Of a stretch of 64,000 nucleotides of DNA, positions 32,884 to 42,148 are shown piece after piece; within the stretch, counting starts at the first letter, position 1, and the number at the start of each line of letters is the position of its first letter. Under the pieces are notes generated by a model. That model saw only the letters and a list, made by a program, of their open reading frames with translations, did no database searches and was not told the DNA's origin. The translations under genes and the position numbers were made by a program. The stretch comes from Fontibacterium abundans (lineage in GTDB: Bacteria; Pseudomonadota; Alphaproteobacteria; Pelagibacterales; Pelagibacteraceae): the NCBI GenBank assembly GCA_965235095.1, contig OZ249405.1; one strand, written 5' to 3'.

Positions 32884-32912
32884 TTGGTCTCTATAAAGCT
32901 TCCTAATATAAT
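32884..32912 (+). promoter_or_regulatory. Candidate promoter for ispH
   Basis: TTGGTC (32884-32889) and a consensus TATAAT (32907-32912) with an ideal 17-bp spacer, 25 bases before the ispH ATG. It also argues against starting ispH at the in-frame TTG at 32884, which would be the -35 itself. The rest of the 151-bp gap (32787-32937) holds nothing else I can support. Confidence 0.55.
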
Positions 32913-32937
32913 ACTAAGTTCAATATTTAAAAATTTA

Positions 32938-33888
32938 ATGGAACAGAAAATTGTAAACGTATTTCTAGCAAGTCCAAGAGGATTTTGTGCGGGCGTAGAT
33001 AGAGCAGTTGAAATCGTAAAAAAAACTATTAATAAATTTGGAGCTCCAGTTTATGTGAGACACGAAATAGTACACAATCAATTTGTCGTTGAAAATCTAA
33101 AATCGCTTGGAGCAATATTTGTTGAAGAGCTTTCTGAAATAAAAGATAAATCTAGACCTGTTATATTCTCAGCTCACGGGGTTCCTAAAAAAGTAATTAA
33201 TGAAGCAAAATTAAATAACATTATTTATATAGACGCAACATGCCCTTTGGTTACAAAAGTTCATAAGGAGGCTGAAATGTTAGCAGAGGAAGAGTTTAAT
33301 ATTATTTTTATTGGTCATAAAAACCACCCAGAAGTAATTGGAACTATAGGACAAATAAATAGTAATTATATTACATTAATTGAAAATAAAGACGATGTAG
33401 ATAGTTATTTTCCAAAAATTAAAAATAATAAATTTGCATATATCACGCAAACTACTCTTTCAGTAGATGATACTTTGGAAATTATATCCTTATTGAAAAA
33501 AAAATATCCTTCAATAAAAGAACCAATTAAAAGTGACATTTGTTATGCAACTACAAATCGCCAAGAAGCTGTTAAACAAATTGCAAAAAAATGTGATTTA
33601 TTTTTAATTGTTGGTAGCAAGAGCTCTTCTAACTCGCAAAGATTAGTAGAAGTTGCAAAAAGATTTGGTTGCAAGGAAAGTATCCTGATGCATTCTGATC
33701 AAGCATTGCCTGTTGATAAAATTAAAAATTCTAAAAATATAGGTATTAGTTCTGGCGCCTCAGCTCCCGAAATATTAGTTGAGAATTTAATTAAAGAAAT
33801 TAAAAGTATTACCAATATTAAACTTGAAGAAGTAATTACTTCAGTTGAAAAGGTTTCTTTTAAACTTCCTACAATGCTCATTAAATAA
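32938..33888 (+). CDS. ispH: 4-hydroxy-3-methylbut-2-enyl diphosphate reductase
   Basis: 316 residues from the ATG at 32938 (a TTG-started frame would add 18 residues and cover the promoter). Last step of the MEP pathway, making IPP and DMAPP. The three cluster cysteines are visible in SPRGFCAGVDRA, DATCPLVTKVH and SDICYATTNRQEAV, with HNQFV and FSAHGVP as substrate blocks. Heads the ispH-thrB-rnhA run, a known alphaproteobacterial order. Confidence 0.96.
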   Translation: MEQKIVNVFLASPRGFCAGVDRAVEIVKKTINKFGAPVYVRHEIVHNQFVVENLKSLGAIFVEELSEIKDKSRPVIFSAHGVPKKVINEAKLNNIIYIDATCPLVTKVHKEAEMLAEEEFNIIFIGHKNHPEVIGTIGQINSNYITLIENKDDVDSYFPKIKNNKFAYITQTTLSVDDTLEIISLLKKKYPSIKEPIKSDICYATTNRQEAVKQIAKKCDLFLIVGSKSSSNSQRLVEVAKRFGCKESILMHSDQALPVDKIKNSKNIGISSGASAPEILVENLIKEIKSITNIKLEEVITSVEKVSFKLPTMLIK

Positions 33889-34847
33889 TGGCTGTATATA
33901 CTAAATTAGAACATCCAGAAGTGGAGCAATTTTTAGAGCAGTACAATATTAATAACTTTAAAGATTATAAAGGAATTACAGAGGGAGTAGAAAATACAAA
34001 TTATTTTATAAAAACATCAGAACAAGATTACATTCTTACTATTTATGAAAAAAGAGTTGATGAAAATGATTTGCCGTTTTTTATAAAATTGCTGTCTAGC
34101 TTATCAGATAATAGATTTCCTTGCCCAAAACCCATTGCAAATAAAAAGAATGAAAAAATTAATAAAATTAAGAATAAAAATGCTGCTTTAGTAACTTTTT
34201 TAAATGGACAATCTAAGAATAAAATAACTAGTGAAGACTGTTTTGAAATAGGAAAAATAACAGCGCAATTACACGAGATAACAAAAAAATTTAAAATTAG
34301 TAGAAAAAATAATTTATCTATTGAAAGTTGGCAAAATATTTTTGAAAAAACTATTAAAAAAAAAATAGATTTAGACGAATCTATTATTAAAAAAACTAAT
34401 AATTATTTAAATTTTTTAAAAGATAAATGGCCTAAAAATTTACCTAAAGGGATTATACATGCAGATTTATTTCCAGATAATATATTTTTTACAAAGAATA
34501 AAGTTTCGGGAATTATAGATTTTTATTTCGCGTGCAACGATTTCTTTGCTTATGAAATAGCAATTTGCTTAAACTCTATATGTTTTGATAACAATTCTAC
34601 ATTCAATATGACAAAAGCCAAAAATCTTATAGATGGATATTCATCAATAAGAGCGTTGGGTGAAGATGAAAAAAAATATTTACCTATTCTTTGTATGGGT
34701 GCAGCTATGAGATTTTTTTTAACAAGGCTATATGATTTTTATAACACTGATAATAAAGCAGATGTTAAAATTAAAGACCCTTTTGAGTACTTTAAAAAAA
34801 TTGAGTTTCATTCAACTATTAAAAATTTTAACGAATATTTTATTTAA
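33888..34847 (+). CDS. thrB: Homoserine kinase, APH-fold (ThrB type of alphaproteobacteria)
   Basis: 319 residues. This is the aminoglycoside-phosphotransferase-like homoserine kinase, not the GHMP type of E. coli. EGVENTNYFI near the N-terminus and the catalytic HADLFPDNIFF (HxDxxxxN) followed by GIIDFYFACNDFFAYE are diagnostic. Makes O-phosphohomoserine for ThrC, encoded convergently 400 bp away beyond rnhA. One-base overlaps (TAATG) with ispH and rnhA. Confidence 0.93.
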   Translation: MAVYTKLEHPEVEQFLEQYNINNFKDYKGITEGVENTNYFIKTSEQDYILTIYEKRVDENDLPFFIKLLSSLSDNRFPCPKPIANKKNEKINKIKNKNAALVTFLNGQSKNKITSEDCFEIGKITAQLHEITKKFKISRKNNLSIESWQNIFEKTIKKKIDLDESIIKKTNNYLNFLKDKWPKNLPKGIIHADLFPDNIFFTKNKVSGIIDFYFACNDFFAYEIAICLNSICFDNNSTFNMTKAKNLIDGYSSIRALGEDEKKYLPILCMGAAMRFFLTRLYDFYNTDNKADVKIKDPFEYFKKIEFHSTIKNFNEYFI

Positions 34848-35281
34848 TGAATGAGATTATAATTTATACAGACGGTTCTTGCCTAGGTAATCCTGGAAAA
34901 GGAGGTTGGGCCGCTGTAATTATTAATGATAACAAAGAAGAGACAATATTTGGGTCTGAAAAAGAATCCACAAACAATAGAATGGAATTAACTGCGGCTA
35001 TAAATGCTTTATTGAAAATTAAACAAGATAAAAAAATAAAGATTTATACAGACTCTAAATACGTCAAAGACGGCATTGAAAAATGGATTAATAATTGGAA
35101 ATTAAATAATTGGAAAAATTCCAACAAAAAAGATGTAAAAAATAAAGATCTTTGGACAAAATTAGATAATGTAATTAGTAAAAAGCAAATTACTTGGAAC
35201 TGGGTAAAAGCTCACTCTATAAACGAATATAATAACAAAGTAGATATTCTTGCAAGGAACGCCGCTAATGCAAACGATTAG
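34847..35281 (+). CDS. rnhA: Ribonuclease HI
   Basis: 144 residues. Catalytic acids are in place: IIIYTDGSCLGNPGKGGWA (Asp), NNRMELTAAINAL (Glu), IYTDSKYVKDGIEKW (Asp), and WVKAHSINEYNNKVDILARN (His, Asp). Removes RNA from hybrids at replication primers. Overlaps the convergent thrC by 17 bases. Confidence 0.97.
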   Translation: MNEIIIYTDGSCLGNPGKGGWAAVIINDNKEETIFGSEKESTNNRMELTAAINALLKIKQDKKIKIYTDSKYVKDGIEKWINNWKLNNWKNSNKKDVKNKDLWTKLDNVISKKQITWNWVKAHSINEYNNKVDILARNAANAND

Positions 35282-36665
35282 CTCTTATATAATTTTTAAT
35301 TTTATTTAAGTTATTAGGCAACACGTTATAAAATTCTTTCTTTTTAAGATTTTTACTAATTTCACTAGGGATCTTTGGATTTCTCCTTAATATTTTATAA
35401 ATAGTTTCTGCAAATTTAGCGGGATGTGCGGTTTCTAAACAAAATAGATTCTCTGGTTTTTTGCTATGATTTAAATAATAATCTTCCAAAGCCTTTAATC
35501 CAACGGAGGAATGCGGATCTAATATTTTATTATTATATTTATAAACTGATTTAATAGTGTTTTTAGTATTATCTGCATTTACAGACTTGGAATAAAAAAT
35601 ATTTTTAATTTTATTTAAAATATTCCGATCTATCTTATAAAAACCCATGCTATTAAGCTGCTTCATTAACTCCGATATTTTTTTAGAATTATTTTTATAG
35701 TAAGAAGAAATTAATCTTTCAAAGTTACTCGCCACTTGTATGTCCATACTTGGGGAAATACTAAATTTTACTTTTGACGGCCTATAAATTCCATTTTTCA
35801 AAAATTTATATAAAAGATCATTTTCATTTGTCGCAATAATTAATTTAGATATAGGTAAGCCCATTTTGTAAGCAATATAACCAGCATAAATATCTCCAAA
35901 ATTTCCTGTTGGGACTGAAAAAACACTTTTTTTATTTTTTTCAGATAAACGAAAATGTGAATAAAAATAGTAAACTATTTGAACAACAATTCTTGCCCAA
36001 TTTATTGAGTTAACTCCTGACATGTTAATAGATCTTCTAAAGTGACGATCATTAAACATTGATTTTACTAATGTTTGACAATCATCAAATGACCCCTTAA
36101 CCGCAATATTAAACACGTTCTTTGAATTCACTGTAGTCATAAGCTTCCTCTGGGTTATAGAAACTTTTCCTTTTGGATGTAAAACAAAAATTCTTAAATT
36201 TTTTTTATTTTTTACAGCATCAATAGCTGCGGCACCGGTATCACCAGATGTTGCTGTAACTAGATTAATTCTATTTTTGCTTTTTGAAAGAATAGTTTCA
36301 TACATATTGCCTATCACTTGCATTGCAATATCTTTGAAAGCTAAAGTTGGGCCGTGGTACAGTTCTACTAAATTAAATTTTTTTACTCTTGAAAATTTTA
36401 CTACATTGTTACTGTCAAATTCTTTATAAGACCTTTTTATAATTTTTTTTAATTCATTTTTTGAAAAAGTATTGCCTGTGTAAATCTTAATAATTTCATA
36501 AGCTAAATCATTGTAATTTAATTTTGATAATCTTTTCAATGCAGACTTGGATAAGCGCGGTATCTTTTGAGGAATATAAAGGCCACCATCGTGGGCAAGC
36601 CCATTTAGAAAAGTATCAATAAAATTATAAGTTTTTTTATTGTTTCTAGTACTGATGTATTTCAT
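35265..36665 (-). CDS. thrC: Threonine synthase
   Basis: 466 residues, PLP enzyme turning O-phosphohomoserine into threonine. HGPTLAFKDIAMQVIGN holds the PLP lysine, and LVTATSGDTGAAAIDAV binds the cofactor phosphate. NSINWARIVVQIVYYF and VPTGNFGDIYAGYIAYKMG are further family blocks. Together with thrB it completes the route from homoserine. Downstream of the cox operon, overlapping SURF1 by one base (TAATG). Confidence 0.97.
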   Translation of the reverse strand: MKYISTRNNKKTYNFIDTFLNGLAHDGGLYIPQKIPRLSKSALKRLSKLNYNDLAYEIIKIYTGNTFSKNELKKIIKRSYKEFDSNNVVKFSRVKKFNLVELYHGPTLAFKDIAMQVIGNMYETILSKSKNRINLVTATSGDTGAAAIDAVKNKKNLRIFVLHPKGKVSITQRKLMTTVNSKNVFNIAVKGSFDDCQTLVKSMFNDRHFRRSINMSGVNSINWARIVVQIVYYFYSHFRLSEKNKKSVFSVPTGNFGDIYAGYIAYKMGLPISKLIIATNENDLLYKFLKNGIYRPSKVKFSISPSMDIQVASNFERLISSYYKNNSKKISELMKQLNSMGFYKIDRNILNKIKNIFYSKSVNADNTKNTIKSVYKYNNKILDPHSSVGLKALEDYYLNHSKKPENLFCLETAHPAKFAETIYKILRRNPKIPSEISKNLKKKEFYNVLPNNLNKIKNYIRANRLH

Positions 36666-37315
36666 TAAAATTTCTTTCTATAATATAAAAAAAAAATTAT
36701 AGTAAATAATGCTAAGCCATACCATGTTATAGCATATTGCAAATGATTATTTGGCAGACGAACCTCATAATCATTAGGAATAATATCTTTGTTAGTTTTT
36801 GAAGTTTGAATAATTAATAATGGATAAATATTCTTGTTTAGAGATTTCTTCAAATTATCAATCTCAACTGAATATAAAAAATCTTCTTTAATATTATTAT
36901 TGGGAGTAAATAAGTTTTTTTCTCTTATTTTCTTTGTATAACCTTCAATAATATCGTCATTAAATAAGGTATTTTTTATTAAATTAATCTTATCTTTTCT
37001 AATCCATCCTTTATCCACTAAAACTAATAACGAACTATTAATTTCATAAGGGACTATAACTTTGAAACCTATCTCTCCTTTATTAAGATGATATAAAAAT
37101 ATTTTTGTATTTAAATCTTTTTTTTTAAATAAAATTTTTGTATATTCTTTATCTATATCTACGTTAAAATTAATTGAACTTGTTTTTAGATTTTTTTCTA
37201 AATCAGAAATTAAGTTTTTTTTTAAATACAGTCTATAAACTTGCCACGTTCCCAAAGAGAGAACGGTGAATATAAAAAATATAAAGAATATGTCTAATGA
37301 TTTAATTTTAAACAA
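36665..37315 (-). CDS. SURF1-family cytochrome oxidase assembly protein
   Basis: 216 residues with a TTG start (no in-frame ATG nearby). Two membrane helices at the ends (LDIFFIFFIFTVLSLGTWQVYR and YAITWYGLALFTIIFFLYY) flank a periplasmic domain; LGTWQVYR and VLVDKGWIRKDK are the SURF1 signatures. SURF1 helps insert heme a into subunit I. Placed right after ctaE in the cox operon, then thrC. Confidence 0.92.
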   Translation of the reverse strand: MFKIKSLDIFFIFFIFTVLSLGTWQVYRLYLKKNLISDLEKNLKTSSINFNVDIDKEYTKILFKKKDLNTKIFLYHLNKGEIGFKVIVPYEINSSLLVLVDKGWIRKDKINLIKNTLFNDDIIEGYTKKIREKNLFTPNNNIKEDFLYSVEIDNLKKSLNKNIYPLLIIQTSKTNKDIIPNDYEVRLPNNHLQYAITWYGLALFTIIFFLYYRKKF

Positions 37316-37324
37316 AACAGTCTA

Positions 37325-38119
37325 TTAACTTCCCCAAATATATATTGAAGCAAATAAGAACAGCCAAACTACATCAACAAAATGCCAATACCACGCTGCA
37401 GCTTCAAATCCAAAATGATGATCAGGCTTATAGTGCCCAGCTTTTGCTCTAAAGTAGCAAACTGCTAAGAAGATTGTTCCAACAAGCACATGAAAACCAT
37501 GAAAACCTGTGGCCATATAAAAAGTCGCTCCATAAATACCTGTGCTAATCTTAAAGTCAGCAACCATATATTCGTAAGCTTGAAAACAAGTGAAAATAAC
37601 CCCAAGAATTACCGTTAATAACAATCCATTTAATAATCCTTTTCGGTCATTCTCTAACATGGAGTGGTGCGCCCAAGTCACAGTCGTTCCTGATAAAAGC
37701 AAAATTAAAGTATTTATTAAAGGTATATGCCAAGGATCTAAAGTCTGAATGTCTTTTGGTGGCCATACGCCTCCTATAACTGCATCGGGAAAAAGACTTG
37801 AATCAAAATAAGCCCAAAACCAAGCAACAAAAAACATAATTTCAGATATTATAAATAGTGTCATTCCATATCTAAGACCAATTTGAACAATCGGAGTGTG
37901 ATCGCCTTTATGTTCGCCTTCAATAACAACGTCTCTAAACCACATAAACATAGAATAAAGTGTTAAAGCTAATCCAATTAATAAAAGCCAAAAAGATTTG
38001 GCATGCATATAGTACACAGTTCCAAATGCTAAAATCATTGCAGAAAAAGAAATGGTGATCGGCCAAATACTTGGATCTACCAGGTGATAATCATGTCCTT
38101 TTTTATGACTGTCTGACAT
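37325..38119 (-). CDS. ctaE: Cytochrome c oxidase subunit III
   Basis: 264 residues, about seven helices. HDYHLVDPSIWPI opens the protein; GMTLFIISEIMFFVAWFWAY contains the conserved Glu; GFHGFHVLVGTIFL and FEAAAWYWHFVDVVWLFLF close it, all typical of aa3-type subunit III. Overlaps ctaG by one base. Confidence 0.97.
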   Translation of the reverse strand: MSDSHKKGHDYHLVDPSIWPITISFSAMILAFGTVYYMHAKSFWLLLIGLALTLYSMFMWFRDVVIEGEHKGDHTPIVQIGLRYGMTLFIISEIMFFVAWFWAYFDSSLFPDAVIGGVWPPKDIQTLDPWHIPLINTLILLLSGTTVTWAHHSMLENDRKGLLNGLLLTVILGVIFTCFQAYEYMVADFKISTGIYGATFYMATGFHGFHVLVGTIFLAVCYFRAKAGHYKPDHHFGFEAAAWYWHFVDVVWLFLFASIYIWGS

Positions 38120-38667
38120 TAATTTTTATCCTTTTTAAAATTAGCTACATCAAAAAAAGTATAAGATAAAGTAATATCCTTAATTTCCTTTGTAGATAAG
38201 TCGTCTACTATTTTTGGGTCAATAAAATATGCCATTTCAAACACCATTGTTTCTTTGCCTTTTAAAGTTTGTTGCTCAAAACAAAAACAGCTAATTTTGT
38301 TAAAATATTTCCCAGCAGAATCAGGAGTGACATTAAATGTTGAAACCGCTGTTGAAGTTTCGTTTCCTAAATTTTTTACTATAAATTTATTAGTTGAAAC
38401 TTGACCTGGCTTAATATCTATTTTTATTTTTTCTGCTTTAAAATCCCAAAACAAACCTTTTGCAACGTTAGTATCAAATCTAATTGTAACATTGTGATTT
38501 ATAATAACATTCGGAACTTCTTTAGCAACTTTCGTTGTTCCTCCAAATCCAGTTACTTTACAAAATAATTCATAAAGTGGAACCGAGGCATAAGATAATC
38601 CTAACATGACGAAGAATATAACTACTAAATAAATAGGGTTAATTTTATTTTTTGTTTGCAAGCTCAT
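38119..38667 (-). CDS. ctaG: Cytochrome c oxidase assembly protein CtaG (Cox11)
   Basis: 182 residues: one N-terminal helix (YLVVIFFVMLGLSYASVPLY) and a periplasmic beta domain. Delivers copper to the CuB site of subunit I. The Cu-binding CFCFEQQTLKGKE is the Cox11 signature; YELFCKVTGFGGTTKVA has the other conserved cysteine. Its ATG overlaps the stop of the 35-residue gene upstream as ATGA. Confidence 0.95.
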   Translation of the reverse strand: MSLQTKNKINPIYLVVIFFVMLGLSYASVPLYELFCKVTGFGGTTKVAKEVPNVIINHNVTIRFDTNVAKGLFWDFKAEKIKIDIKPGQVSTNKFIVKNLGNETSTAVSTFNVTPDSAGKYFNKISCFCFEQQTLKGKETMVFEMAYFIDPKIVDDLSTKEIKDITLSYTFFDVANFKKDKN

Positions 38668-38771
38668 AAAGGTCTAACAAATATTCCGTTTCCTATATTT
38701 AAAATTGTAAATATAAAAAAGAATATTACTAATAATATTAATATAATTGCTGTGATATAATTTTTTTTCAT
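38664..38771 (-). CDS. 35-residue single-span membrane protein in the cox operon (CoxF-like position)
   Basis: A tiny gene read by hand: basic start MKKN, one membrane helix (YITAIILILLVIFFFIFTIL), and a short tail NIGNGIFVRPL. Its ATG overlaps the ctaB stop (TAATG) and its TGA overlaps the ctaG start (ATGA), so it fills the ctaB-ctaG gap exactly with coupled translation at both ends. Many alphaproteobacteria carry a small membrane protein (sometimes called CoxF) at this spot whose tail ends in Arg-Pro. Function in oxidase assembly or stability is inferred from position. Confidence 0.75.
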   Translation of the reverse strand: MKKNYITAIILILLVIFFFIFTILNIGNGIFVRPL

Positions 38772-39688
38772 TAAAAAAATTTAATAAAACTTTCAATTAA
38801 CAATAACGTAAAAATTAAAAACAAATACAAAATAGAAAAAGCAAATATTTTTTTTGAGAGTTTTGCTGTTTCTTTTTTGTTATTAGTTTTTAATAATTTA
38901 AATGTTAAAAAAATATAAAATAATCCTAAAATAATAGTTGGCACTAAATAAACTAAACCTGCAAAATTAAAATAAAAAGGAAGTATAGTTATAGGAAACA
39001 ACATAAGTGCATAAGCAAAAATATTTTTCTTAGTAAAATCTACGCCTGATACAACTGGTAGCATTGGGATTTTAGCTTTTTTATAATCCTCAGATTTATA
39101 TAAAGATAATGACCAAAAATGAGATGGAGTCCAAAAAAATATAATTAAAAATAAAATTATTGGTTCAATCGACAAATTATTATTGGCAATAGTCCAGCCT
39201 ATAACTGGTGGAAATGCTCCGGCCGCTCCTCCTATTACAATATTCTGAACACTTCTTCTTTTTAGCCAAATCGTATAAATAAAAATATAAAAACCGATAG
39301 TAATAGCTAGTATTGAAGCTGACAGAATATTTGAAACAAAATACAATCCTGCAATAGAGATTAAGCTTAAAAAAACACCAAAATATAATGCCTGTGTGTT
39401 TGAAATTTTACCAAGCGGAATTGGTCTTAAGCATGTGCGAGACATCACAGCATCAATTTCTGAGTCGTACCACATGTTAAGTGCTCCGGCCGCGCCCGCA
39501 CCTAATGCTACAAAAAACAATGCTGAAGCTGATGTTAAAAAATCTACCTGCTTATTTGAAATAATTAAGCCTACAAGAGCAGTAAAAACCACAAGAGACA
39601 TAACTCTTGGTTTCATTAAATTATAAAAATTTTTAAGAATTAAAATATTTTTACTTTTTTGATAATTAGCAAATGTGGATTTGTACAC
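38771..39688 (-). CDS. ctaB: Heme o synthase (protoheme IX farnesyltransferase)
   Basis: 305 residues starting with GTG. Adds a farnesyl group to heme b, the step before heme a. About eight helices. The prenyl-diphosphate site NMWYDSEIDAVMSRTCLRPI and second motif region YKSEDYKKAKIPMLPVV are intact. MKPRVMSLVVFTALVG near the N-terminus is typical. It lies 9 bp after ctaD. Confidence 0.96.
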   Translation of the reverse strand: MYKSTFANYQKSKNILILKNFYNLMKPRVMSLVVFTALVGLIISNKQVDFLTSASALFFVALGAGAAGALNMWYDSEIDAVMSRTCLRPIPLGKISNTQALYFGVFLSLISIAGLYFVSNILSASILAITIGFYIFIYTIWLKRRSVQNIVIGGAAGAFPPVIGWTIANNNLSIEPIILFLIIFFWTPSHFWSLSLYKSEDYKKAKIPMLPVVSGVDFTKKNIFAYALMLFPITILPFYFNFAGLVYLVPTIILGLFYIFLTFKLLKTNNKKETAKLSKKIFAFSILYLFLIFTLLLIESFIKFF

Positions 39689-39697
39689 TTTATTTAA

Positions 39698-41296
39698 TTA
39701 TTTAATTTTAGGCAGTTCATTAAACTGATGGAATGGAGGTGGTGAGCTTAAAGTCCATTCTAACGTAGTCGCACCTTCTCCCCATTGATTATCAGGAACT
39801 CTTTTTCCTCTAATAAATGCGTGGGCAACTAATGCTAAAAAGATTAAAACTCCAAATGCAGAAATATAAGAACCAACAGAGGAAATATAGTTCCATCCCG
39901 CGTAAGCATCTGGATAATCAGCGTATCTTCGTGGCATTCCTGCTAATCCTAAAAAATGTTGAGGGAAGAAAATTAAATTTACTCCTACAAATGTTAGCCA
40001 AAAATGTATTTTTCCTAAAATTTCTGAATATTCATATCCAGACATTTTACCAAACCAATAATAAAATCCTGCGAATATCGAAAATACCGCTCCCAGTGAA
40101 AGTACATAGTGGAAATGAGCTACTACATAATAAGTGTCGTGAAATGATGTATCAACTCCAGCGTTTGCAAGTACAACTCCTGTGACACCCCCAACCGTAA
40201 ATAAAAATATAAAACCAATAGCCCAAAGCATTGGTGTTTTAAGAGTAATAGAGCCTCCCCACATTGTGGCAATCCATGAAAATACTTTGATACCTGTAGG
40301 TACCGCAATAATCATAGTTGCAAAAACAAAGTATGCTTTTGTATCTACGCCTAGACCGACTGTGTACATGTGGTGAGCCCAAACAACAAAACCTACAACT
40401 CCAATAGATACCATTGCATAAGCCATACCAAGATATCCAAAAATAGGTTTTTTTGAAAAAGTTGAAATAATATGGCTAACGATTCCAAAGCCTGGAAGGA
40501 TCATAATATAAACTTCAGGGTGTCCAAAGAACCAAAATAAATGTTGAAATAAAACCGGGTCCCCTCCTCCTTTGGGTTCAAAAAAAGCTGTTCCAAAATT
40601 TCTGTCTGTCAGTAACATTGTGATTGCACCTGCAAGAACTGGTAAAGACAACAATAATAAAAAAGCAGTCACTAAAATTGACCATGCAAAAAGAGGCATT
40701 TTATGCATCGTCATCCCAGGAGCTCTCATATTAAAAATCGTAGTTATAAAATTAATAGCACCAAGAATTGATGAGGCTCCAGCAAGGTGCAAACTTAATA
40801 TTGCAAGATCCATAGCTGGTCCTGGCTGTCCAGCTTTTGAAGATAATGGAGGGTATATTGTCCAGCCTCCGCCAACTCCTAATCCGCCAGGAGGACCTTC
40901 AACAAAAATAGAGGCGATTAATAAAATAAACGCTGCAGGTAATAACCAAAAGGAAACGTTATTCATTCTAGGAAATGCCATGTCAGGAGCGCCAATCATT
41001 AAAGGAAGAAACCAATTTCCAAAACCACCTATCATTGCTGGCATAACCATAAAGAAAATCATTATCAAACCGTGACCGGTAACCAGAACATTGTAAAGAT
41101 GGTAATCACCTTTTAAAATTCCATCTCCCGGATACATAAGTTCCATTCTTATTAGAACAGAAAAAGCTGTTCCAATAATTCCTGCAATAATTGCAAAAAT
41201 TAAATATAAAGTTCCTATGTCTTTATGATTTGTTGAAAACAACCATCTAGTCCAAAAACTTGGATAATGCGAATGATCAGAACTTGTATTAGCCAT
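39698..41296 (-). CDS. ctaD: Cytochrome c oxidase subunit I
   Basis: 532 residues, twelve helices, holding heme a and the heme a3-CuB centre. Heme a ligand in VTGHGLIMIFFMVMP; CuB and cross-linked Tyr region FFGHPEVYIMILPGFG; HH pair WAHHMYTVGL; heme a/a3 His pair VAHFHYVLSLGAVF. D- and K-channel residues appear present (GFGNWFLPLMIGAPD). Preceded by a good Shine-Dalgarno, rare in this window. Confidence 0.98.
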   Translation of the reverse strand: MANTSSDHSHYPSFWTRWLFSTNHKDIGTLYLIFAIIAGIIGTAFSVLIRMELMYPGDGILKGDYHLYNVLVTGHGLIMIFFMVMPAMIGGFGNWFLPLMIGAPDMAFPRMNNVSFWLLPAAFILLIASIFVEGPPGGLGVGGGWTIYPPLSSKAGQPGPAMDLAILSLHLAGASSILGAINFITTIFNMRAPGMTMHKMPLFAWSILVTAFLLLLSLPVLAGAITMLLTDRNFGTAFFEPKGGGDPVLFQHLFWFFGHPEVYIMILPGFGIVSHIISTFSKKPIFGYLGMAYAMVSIGVVGFVVWAHHMYTVGLGVDTKAYFVFATMIIAVPTGIKVFSWIATMWGGSITLKTPMLWAIGFIFLFTVGGVTGVVLANAGVDTSFHDTYYVVAHFHYVLSLGAVFSIFAGFYYWFGKMSGYEYSEILGKIHFWLTFVGVNLIFFPQHFLGLAGMPRRYADYPDAYAGWNYISSVGSYISAFGVLIFLALVAHAFIRGKRVPDNQWGEGATTLEWTLSSPPPFHQFNELPKIK

Positions 41297-42127
41297 TTAT
41301 TTTTTCTCCTTTTTTAAATTTTCTGCAACAACATTATTCTCTGGATATTTCGCAAACTTAGCTTTGGCTTCCTTAAGCCACTCATTGTATTTTTTTTCTG
41401 AAACTACCCTGACTGTGATTGGCATAAATGCATGTCGAGACCCACATAATTCTGAACATTGTCCATAATACACTCCCTCTTTTTCAGCTTTAAACCAAGT
41501 TTCATTTATTCTTCCTGGGACAGCATCTCTTTTAACTCCAAAAGATGGAACTGCCCAAGAGTGCAATACATCATTAGCTGTAATTAAAACTTTAACAACT
41601 TTACCAACTGGAACAACAACATGATTGTCAGTTTCCAAAAGTCTTGGTTGATTTGGTTTTAAATTTTTTGTCTCAACCATGTTGGCTTCAAATGCAATAT
41701 TTTGATCTGGGTATTCATAACCCCAATACCACTGATAACCTATGGCTTTGATAGTAACGTCAGCCTTTGGAATAACATCTTGTTTATAAAGTAATCTAAA
41801 TGATGGAACTGCTATAACTATTAAAATTAAACAAGGGATAACTGTCCATAAAATTTCTATAAAAGTATTATGTGATGTTTTTGACGGTATTGGATTTTTT
41901 GAAGCCCTAAATCTTATAGCTGAGTACAAAAGTAAAAAAAGTACAAAAACAGATATCGCAACTATAATTGGAAGTAATATGCGGTCATGTAGATGAACAA
42001 TGTCGTCCATAACAGAAGTTACTGACTCATTAAAACCCATTTGCCAGTTATCTGCTGCGAACAATGTGCTTGGCGAGATAAAAAGCACTAAAGATAAATA
42101 AAATTTATTAAGTAATTTTTTTGTCAT
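41297..42127 (-). CDS. ctaC: Cytochrome c oxidase subunit II
   Basis: 276 residues. Signal peptide (KFYLSLVLFISPSTLFA), two helices, then the CuA cupredoxin domain with YGQCSELCGSRHAFMPI (two Cys, His, Met) and VLHSWAVPSFGVK. YQWYWGYEYP is the aromatic electron entry patch. First gene of ctaC-D-B-small-G-E-SURF1. No gap before ctaD. Confidence 0.98.
   Translation of the reverse strand: MTKKLLNKFYLSLVLFISPSTLFAADNWQMGFNESVTSVMDDIVHLHDRILLPIIVAISVFVLFLLLYSAIRFRASKNPIPSKTSHNTFIEILWTVIPCLILIVIAVPSFRLLYKQDVIPKADVTIKAIGYQWYWGYEYPDQNIAFEANMVETKNLKPNQPRLLETDNHVVVPVGKVVKVLITANDVLHSWAVPSFGVKRDAVPGRINETWFKAEKEGVYYGQCSELCGSRHAFMPITVRVVSEKKYNEWLKEAKAKFAKYPENNVVAENLKKEKK
41306..41311 (-). promoter_or_regulatory. 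Shine-Dalgarno of ctaD
   Basis: On the minus strand AAGGAG lies 9 bases before the ctaD ATG, inside the 3' end of ctaC. With atpE it is one of the very few strong matches in the window, suggesting selection for high subunit I synthesis. Confidence 0.75.
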
Positions 42128-42148
42128 TAATTAAAGATATACTCTGTA

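Noticed and set aside
32823..32906. A 27-codon ORF (ATG to TAA) in the gap before ispH, possibly a leader peptide
   Set aside because: It covers the -35 of the better promoter, has no attenuator hairpin, no run of regulatory codons and no family resemblance. It is expected by chance in AT-rich DNA.
39396..41075. Plus-strand open frames inside ctaB and ctaD
   Set aside because: They are antisense shadows of highly conserved, codon-constrained oxidase genes and have no homology-like motifs.
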